DNA of 64,000 nucleotides, taken from the NCBI RefSeq assembly GCF_900089455.2, contig NZ_LT907988.1, forward strand, positions 3,968,001-4,032,000, read 5' to 3'. The DNA comes from Orrella dioscoreae. Lineage in GTDB: Bacteria; Pseudomonadota; Gammaproteobacteria; Burkholderiales; Burkholderiaceae_B. Below the pieces are notes generated by a model. That model was not told the origin of the DNA, ran no database searches, and was given only the letters and a program-made list of their open reading frames with translations. The position numbers and the translations under genes were made by a program. Positions within the stretch are counted from its first letter, which is position 1; each line of letters begins with the position of its first letter. Positions 46,231-53,753 of this stretch are shown piece by piece.

Positions 46231-47564
46231 GCGACGCTTCCGATACCACGGCGCTGCCCGCCGCGCTCAAGCGCGCGCTGATCGACGGCGCACGGCAGGC
46301 GCGCCAGCGTCGCGCGCAGACGCTGGCGCCGCTGCCGCTGCAGGCCCCCATTCCGGCAGCGCACTACCGCTTCGACCTGCACCCGGGCTACCTGCAATTG
46401 CGGGCGATGCGCGACAACGCCGCGCGGCTGGGCGTCGAGAACCCCTACTTCAAGGCGCACGAGGGCATCGCCGGCGCGACTTCCCTCATCGAGGGCCGGT
46501 CCTACATCAACTTCGCCAGCTACAACTACCTGGGCATGGCGGGCGACCCCACGGTCTGCGAAGCCGCCAAGGCGGCGATCGACCGCTACGGCACGTCCAC
46601 CTCGGCCAGCCGGCTCGTGTCGGGCGAACGTCCCGTCCACCAGGCATTGGAACGCGCACTGGCCGATCTCTACGGCGTGGACGACGCGGTGGCGTTCGTC
46701 AGCGGCCATGCCACCAACGTCACGACCATCGGCCACCTGTTCGGTCCGCGTGACCTGATCCTGCACGATGCGCTCATCCACAACAGCGTGCTGCAGGGCA
46801 TCCAACTCTCAGGCGCGCACCGCCTGCCCTTCCCCCACAACGACGGGCAGGCGCTGGAACGGCTGCTTGCCGCCCACCGTCACGAATTCGAGCGCGTGCT
46901 GATCGTGGTGGAAGGCCTCTACAGCATGGACGGAGACTATCCAGACCTGCCGCGCTTCGTCCGCGCCAAGCAACGCCACCACGCCTTCCTGATGGTCGAC
47001 GAGGCCCATGCGCTTGGCGTGCTGGGGCCGCAAGGCCAGGGCAGCCATGCCCACCACGGCCTGTCGGCGGGCGACGTCGACATCTGGATGGGCACGCTCA
47101 GCAAGACGCTGGCGGGCTGCGGCGGCTACATCGCCGGCGAGTCCGCGCTGGTCGAACAATTGCGGTTCCTGGCGCCGGGCTTCCTGTACAGCGTCGGCCT
47201 GCCGCCCGCCCTGGCCGCGGGCTCGCTGGCGGCGTTGCGGTGCATGCAGGCCGAGCCCGAGCGCGTTGCCACGCTGCGCGCGCGCGGCGAGCGCTTCCTG
47301 TCGCGTGCCCGGGCCGCGGGCGTGGACACCGGCACCAGCGCGGGGCTGGCGGTCATCCCCGCCATCGTCGGTGGCTCGATGCGCGCTGCCCGGCTCTCCG
47401 CCGCCTTGTGGCGCGAAGGCATCAACGCACAACCCATCCTCCATCCGGCTGTCCCCGAGAACGCGGCACGGCTGCGCTTTTTCCTGTCCTGCCTGCACAC
47501 CGAGGCACAGATCGATGCAACCGTCGATGCGCTGGTCCGCGGACTGGCCGCGCTGGCGGATTAG
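46227..47564 (+). CDS. wcbT: alpha-oxoamine synthase family PLP enzyme (WcbT-like)
   Basis: A 445-residue fold-type I PLP enzyme of the family of KBL, AONS, ALAS and serine palmitoyltransferase. It has INFASYNYLGMAGDP near residue 92, SGHATNVTTI, DEAHALGVLG and the Schiff-base lysine Lys293 in TLSKTLAGCGGYIAG. These enzymes condense an acyl thioester with an amino acid and lose CO2. The ATG overlaps the PKS stop (ATGA), so the enzyme is likely to take its acyl chain from the PKS carrier protein, serving as the chain-release step. It has about 45 extra N-terminal residues relative to AONS. The amino acid used is unknown. WcbT of Burkholderia is the closest named type. Confidence 0.9.
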   Translation: MSDASDTTALPAALKRALIDGARQARQRRAQTLAPLPLQAPIPAAHYRFDLHPGYLQLRAMRDNAARLGVENPYFKAHEGIAGATSLIEGRSYINFASYNYLGMAGDPTVCEAAKAAIDRYGTSTSASRLVSGERPVHQALERALADLYGVDDAVAFVSGHATNVTTIGHLFGPRDLILHDALIHNSVLQGIQLSGAHRLPFPHNDGQALERLLAAHRHEFERVLIVVEGLYSMDGDYPDLPRFVRAKQRHHAFLMVDEAHALGVLGPQGQGSHAHHGLSAGDVDIWMGTLSKTLAGCGGYIAGESALVEQLRFLAPGFLYSVGLPPALAAGSLAALRCMQAEPERVATLRARGERFLSRARAAGVDTGTSAGLAVIPAIVGGSMRAARLSAALWREGINAQPILHPAVPENAARLRFFLSCLHTEAQIDATVDALVRGLAALAD

Positions 47565-47573
47565 GGCCCGGCC

Positions 47574-48578
47574 ATGCCACATCCCGACGTGCGCCCCGCC
47601 CGCAGCGTGCCGCTCGTGCGCACGGGGGCAGAACATGCGGCGCCGCCAAGCCTGCGAGGCGCGCTGCGCAGCGGCGCCGCATGCCGCCGCTGGTGCCGGT
47701 ACTGGCTGCGCGATCCAGCCGTCGGCCTGGCCGAACATGCCTTCTTCCACCTGTTTCGCGCCCTGCCCCTGGACCTGGTTTCGCGCATCGGCGCGCGGCT
47801 GGGCCGCTACCGCGGCGCGGAGCTGGCCAGGCTCTCGCAACGCGCTGGCATCGCGCTGGGCGACCTGGCGCCCGGCCTGTCCGAACCCGCGCGCGCGCAA
47901 TTGCTTGAGCGCCTGCGGGCCAACTCGGGCCGCGCCTTCCTGGAGGCCCTGAACGCGGACCGGGTGTGCAGCGAGGCGCGCGTGCTGCTGGCGGACCCCG
48001 TCACGCTGTCGCGCGTGGTCGCTTCCGGCCGGCCGCTGATCTTCGTGTCGGTGCACACCGCCAATCTCGGCGACCTGCTGGGCGCCATCCTGCTGCGCCG
48101 CGTGCGCCACCGAGCCGCGACCACCACCCGGCCCTTCGCCAACCGCTACCGCGAGCGCCTGGCCGTGCGCATGCGCGCGGGCATGGACGTGCAGATCCTG
48201 CACCCCAGCATCTCGGCGGCCCGCCAGCTGCTGCGCCACCTGCGCGCGCCGCGCCAATCGATCCTGCTGCATCTGGACGAGGCCCGCGGCCAGCAGATCC
48301 ACTTTCCCGTCTTCGGCGGCCCGCTGCCGCGAGGAGGCAACCTGACCCTGGCACTGCGCCTGGCACGCCTGAGCGGCGCCCTGCTGGTGCCGGTGCACCT
48401 GCGTCGACGTCTCGAAGGGGCGCACTTCATGCTGCACCTGGGCACGCCCATGGACCTCTCCGAGCCTGGCGCGACGCTGACCGACGATGAAGCGGCGCGC
48501 CAGCTGGACGAATACTTCAGCACAGTGGTGCGTCGCCACCTGGACGACTGGCAGCAGCTCTATTTCCTGCGGCGCTAG
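47574..48578 (+). CDS. LpxL/HtrB-like lysophospholipid acyltransferase family protein
   Basis: A 334-residue protein that resembles the LpxL-type acyltransferases that acylate lipid A. The catalytic-region histidine is seen as VHTANLGD near residue 161, followed by a Arg-rich block RPFANRYRERLAVRM and later GGNLTLALRLARLSGALLVPV. The normal N-terminal membrane helix is weak; a hydrophobic or amphipathic stretch is seen near residue 55. It starts 9 bp after the oxoamine synthase and is the third gene of the trio, so it may N- or O-acylate the lipid made by the first two. This role is inference; other acceptors (lipid A, another capsule lipid) remain possible. Confidence 0.78.
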   Translation: MPHPDVRPARSVPLVRTGAEHAAPPSLRGALRSGAACRRWCRYWLRDPAVGLAEHAFFHLFRALPLDLVSRIGARLGRYRGAELARLSQRAGIALGDLAPGLSEPARAQLLERLRANSGRAFLEALNADRVCSEARVLLADPVTLSRVVASGRPLIFVSVHTANLGDLLGAILLRRVRHRAATTTRPFANRYRERLAVRMRAGMDVQILHPSISAARQLLRHLRAPRQSILLHLDEARGQQIHFPVFGGPLPRGGNLTLALRLARLSGALLVPVHLRRRLEGAHFMLHLGTPMDLSEPGATLTDDEAARQLDEYFSTVVRRHLDDWQQLYFLRR

Positions 48579-48625
48579 CGGGCGCGACGCGGGGGACTTT
48601 CCTTGTCGCCGGGTCGTCCCAAGGC

Positions 48626-48653
48626 AAAAAAGAGCCACCCCGAAAGGTGGCTC
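48626..48653 (-). terminator. intrinsic terminator of the porin gene
   Basis: The 8-bp stem GAGCCACC / GGTGGCTC with a 6-nt loop is followed on the minus strand by six Ts. It lies about 90 bp after the porin stop and just before the end of the plus-strand acyltransferase gene, so it separates the porin from the capsule block. Confidence 0.8.
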
Positions 48654-48745
48654 AAGAACCTGACCTGCCCTCTGCGATAGCCGGCCGGTATTGCCCTGCG
48701 GATGTCCGGCCAGGCCTGCAAGCGGCCCGGCGGACGTCGAGTCGA

Positions 48746-49897
48746 TCAGAAACGGTGGCGCAAGCCCACGCCCACGGTGGTCATCTTGTTGCCGTAGACG
48801 AACGCCGCGCGGTTCGCGTACGAGGCGAACGCGTACAGGTTGGTGCGCTTGGACAGGTCGTGCAGGTAGCCCAGGCTGTAGACGTCGGTGGCCGAGAGGT
48901 TCTTGTTCGGGTCGGCGCGCTGGTAGGAACCCAGCACCTTGCCCGAGGCACCCACCGGCGCGGACAGGCCGACCAGGTAGGAATGCACCGTCAGGCCCTT
49001 CCAGGTGAAGTCCTGGTTGGTCGTCCCGGTGCCCCGGGCGGGCGTGTTCGGGTTGTTCCTGCCGGCCACGAGGTCGATGTCCTGGCCGGACAGCAGACCG
49101 TCCTTGGTGTAGCCATAGGCGGCCGAGATCTTCAGCACCTCCAGGTCATAGGCCGCGCCCAGGATGGCCTGCTTGGGCTGCGGCGCGCTGGGATGGCGGA
49201 ACTGCTGGTCATAGGTCAGCGCGACCTCGAGCGGGCCCGAGGCGTAGCGCAGGCCGGCGGTGACCGCGCGGTTCTTCTCGTCGTTCTCGAAGGCGCCGGG
49301 CAAGGTGCGGTCCTGGTCGAATTCGAAGGAGTAGCCCACCGCGGCCTGGAAGCCGCCCCACACCGGCGTGTGGTAAAGGATCGCGTTGTCGTAGCGCACG
49401 CTGTTGGCGGCGCTGAACGCGGTGCCGGCCGTGGCCTGCAGGAAATCCAGTTCGAAGGGGTCGATGCCCTTCAGGAAATTGCTCGCGACGTTTTTCTGCC
49501 GGCCCAAATCGATGCGGCCATAGGCATCGTGCGCGAGTCCCAAGGTGGCCTGGCGGCCGAACAGCCGGTCACTCTGGCCCGAGCGGCCGGTCGTGGGCGA
49601 AAAGCCGCTTTCCAGCACGAAGATGGCGCGCAGGCCGTCGCCCAGGTCTTCGCTGCCACGCAGGCCCCAGCGCGAACCGCTCTGCTGGTTCGCCCCCGTC
49701 GACAGGCGCGACTGGTAATCGCCGCCATATTGGGGCCGGGCGCCGTCGGTACGGCCCACCTTCCCACGCTGATAGACCAGGCCCGCGTCGATCAACCCAT
49801 ACAGGGTTACCGACGTTTCGGCCTGGGCGACGGCGGAGGCACCGAGGCTGCCTGCCAACAGCGCGCCGGCCAACATTTTGCTCTTCTTGGCGTACAC
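48746..49897 (-). CDS. outer-membrane general porin
   Basis: A 383-residue porin of the Neisseria/Bordetella-type (Gram-negative porin) family. The signal peptide ends at SAVAQA and the mature part begins with ETSVTLYGLIDAGLVYQ; SRWGLRGSEDLGDGLRAIFVLESGFS is a strong family block, and the chain ends in the aromatic residue of GVGLRHRF. The GTG at 49897 is supported by AGGAGA about 7 nt upstream; an ATG seven codons later would remove part of the signal peptide. It has its own terminator and is probably not a capsule gene. Confidence 0.94.
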   Translation of the reverse strand: MYAKKSKMLAGALLAGSLGASAVAQAETSVTLYGLIDAGLVYQRGKVGRTDGARPQYGGDYQSRLSTGANQQSGSRWGLRGSEDLGDGLRAIFVLESGFSPTTGRSGQSDRLFGRQATLGLAHDAYGRIDLGRQKNVASNFLKGIDPFELDFLQATAGTAFSAANSVRYDNAILYHTPVWGGFQAAVGYSFEFDQDRTLPGAFENDEKNRAVTAGLRYASGPLEVALTYDQQFRHPSAPQPKQAILGAAYDLEVLKISAAYGYTKDGLLSGQDIDLVAGRNNPNTPARGTGTTNQDFTWKGLTVHSYLVGLSAPVGASGKVLGSYQRADPNKNLSATDVYSLGYLHDLSKRTNLYAFASYANRAAFVYGNKMTTVGVGLRHRF

Positions 49898-50189
49898 AGA
49901 TCTTCTCCTGGTTTACCGGAAAAATAATGGTGCGGACCGTCCCCGACGGCGACGATTACACCCTATCCATTGCGGCGAGACTATCAGACCGGAAAACAGA
50001 ATCTGTAAGTAAATAAGCTGTTGTTTTTCACGGAAATCCATTCGAATCAACTACATGCGAATTTTCCCTTTCAATATTGGATAACCATTCAGGCGCATTA
50101 TCTGCCGGTTTTTCCCCAATCCATTTAAATAATGAAAACTCGCCACCTGGATAAATTGCGCATTATCAGCACAAAATACGCAGCCCCTC
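49898..50189. other. porin leader and 3' side of the capsule minus-strand block
   Basis: About 290 bp without a supported gene. The half nearest the porin holds its ribosome-binding site and AT-rich promoter DNA. The other half, also AT-rich, lies after the stop of the LtaS-like gene; no clear terminator hairpin was found there. Confidence 0.4.
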
Positions 50190-51716
50190 TCAGCACATTC
50201 CCATGCGCGCAAGGAAATCGCGCGCCAATGCACTGGCGCGCAGGTCGCGGGCGTCGCCCCCGCCCGGGCGCCGGGGCGACCAGGCGAGGTAGTGCGTGTG
50301 GCCAGGCGGCTCGCCCAGCAGCCGGTAGGCGGCGGGCATGATCGGCACGTGGTCACCGAAGAAGCACAGTCCGCTGTCGCGCGGTTGCGCGGCCAGGGCA
50401 TCGGCGAGCATGCCCAACATGCTGTCGGCATGACGCAGGTGGCGCGCGTAGGCGACCAGTTCGTCGCAGCCTTCCGGCAGCGGGACGCCGGCGACGTCGT
50501 CGCGATCCTGCGCCGTGACACGCTCCCAATGCAGGGGGCCGTGGTTTTCCATCGTGATGACATGGACGTAAAGCGGACGGTCCCTTTCCGCTCGCAACAG
50601 GCCCGTGACGAAACTGGCCAACGCGACGTCCCCCACATAGGCGCCCTCGCGCGCGGCCCCGGCGAAGGCCGCGCCATCGATGAATTGGTCGAAGCCGAGC
50701 AGCGGCATCAGGCGGTCGCGGCCATAGAAGGTGCCATGGTAAGGATGGACGCACACCGTGCGGTACCCCGCCTCGCGCAGCCGCGACGCGATCGTGGCCA
50801 CGCCGCTGGCCGCCAGGCGCTGGTACGGCTGGTAGCGGTGCACGCCCAACGCCGCCTCTTCCAGGCCCGTCAGGAAGGCGAACTCCGTGCGGATCGTGTT
50901 GGCGCCCCAGGCGGGCACGGCCAGCCGCCCATGGGCCAGCGCCTGGGCTCGCAGCGCGTCGTAGCGGGGCAGCAGGTCGGCCCGCAGGCAGGCGTAGCTT
51001 TCCCGGGCATCGAAAAACGATTCGCTCTGCACCGTCACGAGGTCCGGCAGGGCCTCGGCGCGAGCGGGCAGGTGCAGCGGCAGGCCTGCAAAGGGCGGCG
51101 CCAGCGCGGGCAGTTGCCGCGCCTGGCTGCCATAGCGCCAGAGCGAGGCGACCAGTCCCCAGGCGCGCACATCCCGCTGCGCCACCCACGACGTATCCAG
51201 GCGGGCACTTGCGGCACGGGCGGCGCACAGCGCCCCCACCCCCACCGCGAAGCAGCCCAGGACAGCCGAGGCGCGCGCGGATGCCCCGCCATCGAAATGG
51301 GGCGGCTCCAACACCAGGCCGGCCCAGAACGCCCCCGCGCAAGCCAGCAGCGCCCCCAACAGGCGCCACCATCCCAGGAACGGCAGGTACAGCCGCGGAT
51401 GCCGCAAGGCATCGGTGAAATACTCGAAGTCCTGGCACACGAAGGGCTCGCGCAAGGCGTCGAACTTCGCCCGGCCCACCAGCACGACCACCAGCAATGC
51501 GGCGAGCGCCAACGCGGCGGCGAACCAGGGCCGCGCCAGCAGGGCCAGCAGCGTCGCGTACGCGGCCGTCCATACCGACAGGTGCACGGCCAGCGCGTGG
51601 ACAGGCCTGCGCCAGGGCGCGCGCGGGCGCGGCAGGGCGCCCGCCTCCACGACGAAGGACAGCGCGCCGCCCGTGGCCCACGCCGCCAGCAGCGATGCGC
51701 CGGCCTCAGGCGCCAT
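50190..51716 (-). CDS. wcbQ: LtaS-like phosphotransferase/sulfatase-fold membrane protein (WcbQ-like)
   Basis: A 508-residue protein of the alkaline phosphatase superfamily. Several hydrophobic helices occur in the first 150 residues, then a globular domain with VQSESFFDARE, NTIRTEFAFLTGLE (probable threonine nucleophile region), CVHPYHGTFYGRDRLMP, ITMENHGPLHW and FFGDHVPIMP. This motif set is that of lipoteichoic-acid-synthase-like and phosphoglycerol/phosphoethanolamine transferases, so it may decorate the capsule with a phospho-group from a lipid donor. It overlaps the SDR gene by 11 bp and is the last gene of the minus-strand block. The name follows the Burkholderia capsule gene order and is tentative. 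Confidence 0.83.
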   Translation of the reverse strand: MAPEAGASLLAAWATGGALSFVVEAGALPRPRAPWRRPVHALAVHLSVWTAAYATLLALLARPWFAAALALAALLVVVLVGRAKFDALREPFVCQDFEYFTDALRHPRLYLPFLGWWRLLGALLACAGAFWAGLVLEPPHFDGGASARASAVLGCFAVGVGALCAARAASARLDTSWVAQRDVRAWGLVASLWRYGSQARQLPALAPPFAGLPLHLPARAEALPDLVTVQSESFFDARESYACLRADLLPRYDALRAQALAHGRLAVPAWGANTIRTEFAFLTGLEEAALGVHRYQPYQRLAASGVATIASRLREAGYRTVCVHPYHGTFYGRDRLMPLLGFDQFIDGAAFAGAAREGAYVGDVALASFVTGLLRAERDRPLYVHVITMENHGPLHWERVTAQDRDDVAGVPLPEGCDELVAYARHLRHADSMLGMLADALAAQPRDSGLCFFGDHVPIMPAAYRLLGEPPGHTHYLAWSPRRPGGGDARDLRASALARDFLARMGMC

Positions 51717-52506
51717 AGCCCAACCATCGCAGGATGCGCGAGGCCAGCCAGGGCGGCGCCGCGCCCAGCAGCCAGGTGCCCCAGCCCAGCCAGAACGGGA
51801 ACACGATGCGCGCGCGATTGGCGCGCAGGCCGCGCCGGATGGCGCGCGCGGCACGCGGCGCATCCCAGAGGAAAGGCTTGGGCCCGGGCATCGCCGCGCA
51901 CATCGGCGATACCACGTAGCCCGGCATCACCACGCTGAGCGAAACGCCCTTGGGCGCCAGCACGTCGCGCATGGCTTCGCCATAGGCCTTGAGCGCGGCC
52001 TTGCTGGCGGAATAGGCCGGCACCCGCGGCAGGCCCCGGAAAGCCGCCAGCGAACTCACCAGCGCGATCTGCCCCTGTCCGCGCGCGCACATGGCCCGGG
52101 CCGCTACCTCCACGGTGGCGATCGCCGCCAGCACGTTCACGTCCAGCAGGTGGCGCATTTTCTCCCAGCCTTCGCTGCAGGCGCCCGGCGGTACGCTGAT
52201 GTTGATGCCCGCCGCGACCACCACCAGATCGGGCGCGACCGGGGTGCACAGCCCGGTCAGCGTCTGGCGCCAGCCATCGAGATCGGCCAGGTCCGCCTCG
52301 CAGGCAAGCACCTGCGCGCCGCGCGCGCGGCAGTCGGCAGCCAATGCCGCCAAACGTTCCCCGCGCCGCCCGTGCAGGACCAAGGTGACGCCGGGCGCGG
52401 CATAGGCCAGCGCAAGGGCCCCGCCGATCTCGCCGCTGGCCCCCGTGATCAGCACGCGGGTGGGGGCGCGCAACGGCAGGCGCGCAGCCTGGCGGCGGGG
52501 GTTCAT
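51706..52506 (-). CDS. wcbP: short-chain dehydrogenase/reductase (WcbP-like), capsule locus
   Basis: A 266-residue classical SDR: the cofactor motif LITGASGEIGGALALAYA near residue 18, AAGINI near residue 97, and catalytic YSASKAALKAYG near residue 160. The last 35 residues are hydrophobic and aromatic and may associate with the membrane. It could reduce the ketone left by the oxoamine synthase, in the way 3-ketosphinganine reductase acts in sphingolipid synthesis, or act on a sugar; the sequence does not decide. Both its neighbours overlap it (ATGA with KpsS; 11 bp with the LtaS-like gene). Confidence 0.87.
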   Translation of the reverse strand: MNPRRQAARLPLRAPTRVLITGASGEIGGALALAYAAPGVTLVLHGRRGERLAALAADCRARGAQVLACEADLADLDGWRQTLTGLCTPVAPDLVVVAAGINISVPPGACSEGWEKMRHLLDVNVLAAIATVEVAARAMCARGQGQIALVSSLAAFRGLPRVPAYSASKAALKAYGEAMRDVLAPKGVSLSVVMPGYVVSPMCAAMPGPKPFLWDAPRAARAIRRGLRANRARIVFPFWLGWGTWLLGAAPPWLASRILRWLGYGA

Positions 52507-53753
52507 GGCGTCTCCTTTGGCGGGCAGGCGTCCAGCAGCCTTTCCAGTTCGGAGGCGCGTGCCTCCAGGCGGGACACGGTGCCGGCCAGGGCCAGGCCGA
52601 TACCCTCCCTGCTGTAGAAGCCGCCATTGACCTGGGTGGTATGGATCACGGTATTGCGGAACAGCCGAAACAGCTCGGCATCCGGCCGGGCGGGCCGCGC
52701 CCAGAACGTCTCGAGCCCGCCCTGGTGGCTCAGTCCCGGCATGTCATAGATGGCGCGCCCCAGCACGGCCAGCGGGCAGCGGTGGACGAGCGCGGAGCCA
52801 CCCACGGTGCTGTTGACCGTCACCACGCCGCGGGCATGCGACAGCAGCGTGGGAAGGTGGCCGCTTTCGATGAAATGCAGCCGGTGGGCCACGCCGAGCG
52901 CCTCGCCGGCCTGGCGCAGGAGCGCCTCACGGTCGTGCACGCCATAGTCCAGCGGATGGTTCTTGACCAGCAGATGGGCGGCCGGCGGCGCGTGGCGCGC
53001 AAAGGAATCCAGCACCTCGCGCAGGACCTCGCCCATGTCGGCATAGCGCGAATGGAAGCGGATCTGCGCATCGGTATCGAGCTGCAGCGGCAGCAGGAAG
53101 AACGGGATGCGACGCGTCACCAGCGCATGCGCGGTCTCGGCGTCGCGCGCCTGGCGGCGCCACACGCGCTGCATGCGCCACAGGTAGCCGGCATACTCGC
53201 GCGGCGCGCTGTGCAGGGCGTGGCCCCGATAGCACGGCACGAATAAGGGATTGGCCGCGCCCGCCAAGTGGTAGCAGACGTCGTACCACGCGCGCCGCCA
53301 CATCGGCGCGGCAAAGGGCGTGCCATTGCCATAGTCCGGCAGGGACGCGCCCACCTCGCGGTACCAGTCCGGCGACCGGGGCAGCAGTGAGTTCCCGTTG
53401 ACGCCGCCACGCTCGAGCGTGATCCACGAGGGGCGGAAATAGCCCTCCTCGAACACATGGATACGCAGGCCGGCCTCGCGCGCGGCCCGCACCACCGGCA
53501 TGTGGACCGGCCGCTGGTCGCCGAACAGCACGACATCGCTCACGCCGTACTCTGCAAGCTTCTCGCGCGCATGCCTTTTCAATCCCAGCAGGGGGCCGTC
53601 GTAGGTCCAACCCGCCCGCCCCCGCCAGGCCCAGGCATCGCCCGCGTTGAAGTTCATGCGCACGACATCGTGGCCGTGCTGCGCCAGCGCGTCGGCCAGC
53701 CTGGCGAAGAATGGCGAGCACACGCCCTGGAGGAACAGGAAGGTCTGCGTCAA
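52503..53753 (-). CDS. kpsS: capsule polysaccharide beta-Kdo transferase KpsS (WcbO-like)
   Basis: KpsS adds the first Kdo to lyso-phosphatidylglycerol in the lipid anchor of group 2 capsules. The 416-residue protein starts with FLFLQGVCSPFFARLADAL and has GDQRPVH, FEEGYFRPSWITLE, LLVKNHPLDYG and VTVNSTVGGSALVHRCP, all family blocks. No ATG fits; the TTG at 53753 overlaps the kpsC stop (TTGA) and is directly followed by the conserved start. An open frame continues upstream into kpsC but has no similarity. Confidence 0.92.
   Translation of the reverse strand: MTQTFLFLQGVCSPFFARLADALAQHGHDVVRMNFNAGDAWAWRGRAGWTYDGPLLGLKRHAREKLAEYGVSDVVLFGDQRPVHMPVVRAAREAGLRIHVFEEGYFRPSWITLERGGVNGNSLLPRSPDWYREVGASLPDYGNGTPFAAPMWRRAWYDVCYHLAGAANPLFVPCYRGHALHSAPREYAGYLWRMQRVWRRQARDAETAHALVTRRIPFFLLPLQLDTDAQIRFHSRYADMGEVLREVLDSFARHAPPAAHLLVKNHPLDYGVHDREALLRQAGEALGVAHRLHFIESGHLPTLLSHARGVVTVNSTVGGSALVHRCPLAVLGRAIYDMPGLSHQGGLETFWARPARPDAELFRLFRNTVIHTTQVNGGFYSREGIGLALAGTVSRLEARASELERLLDACPPKETP

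Noticed and set aside
46227-47564. Annotation as biotin-pathway AONS (bioF) or heme-pathway ALAS (hemA)
   Set aside because: It is inside the capsule PKS operon with an overlapping start and lacks other bio or hem genes nearby; the family motif alone does not give that specificity.
36803-48578. Wzy-dependent (group 1/4) capsule based on the Wza-like export protein
   Set aside because: No Wzx, Wzy or Wzc-type tyrosine kinase is seen, whereas KpsM, KpsT, KpsE, KpsC and KpsS are all present, so an ABC-dependent route is far more likely.
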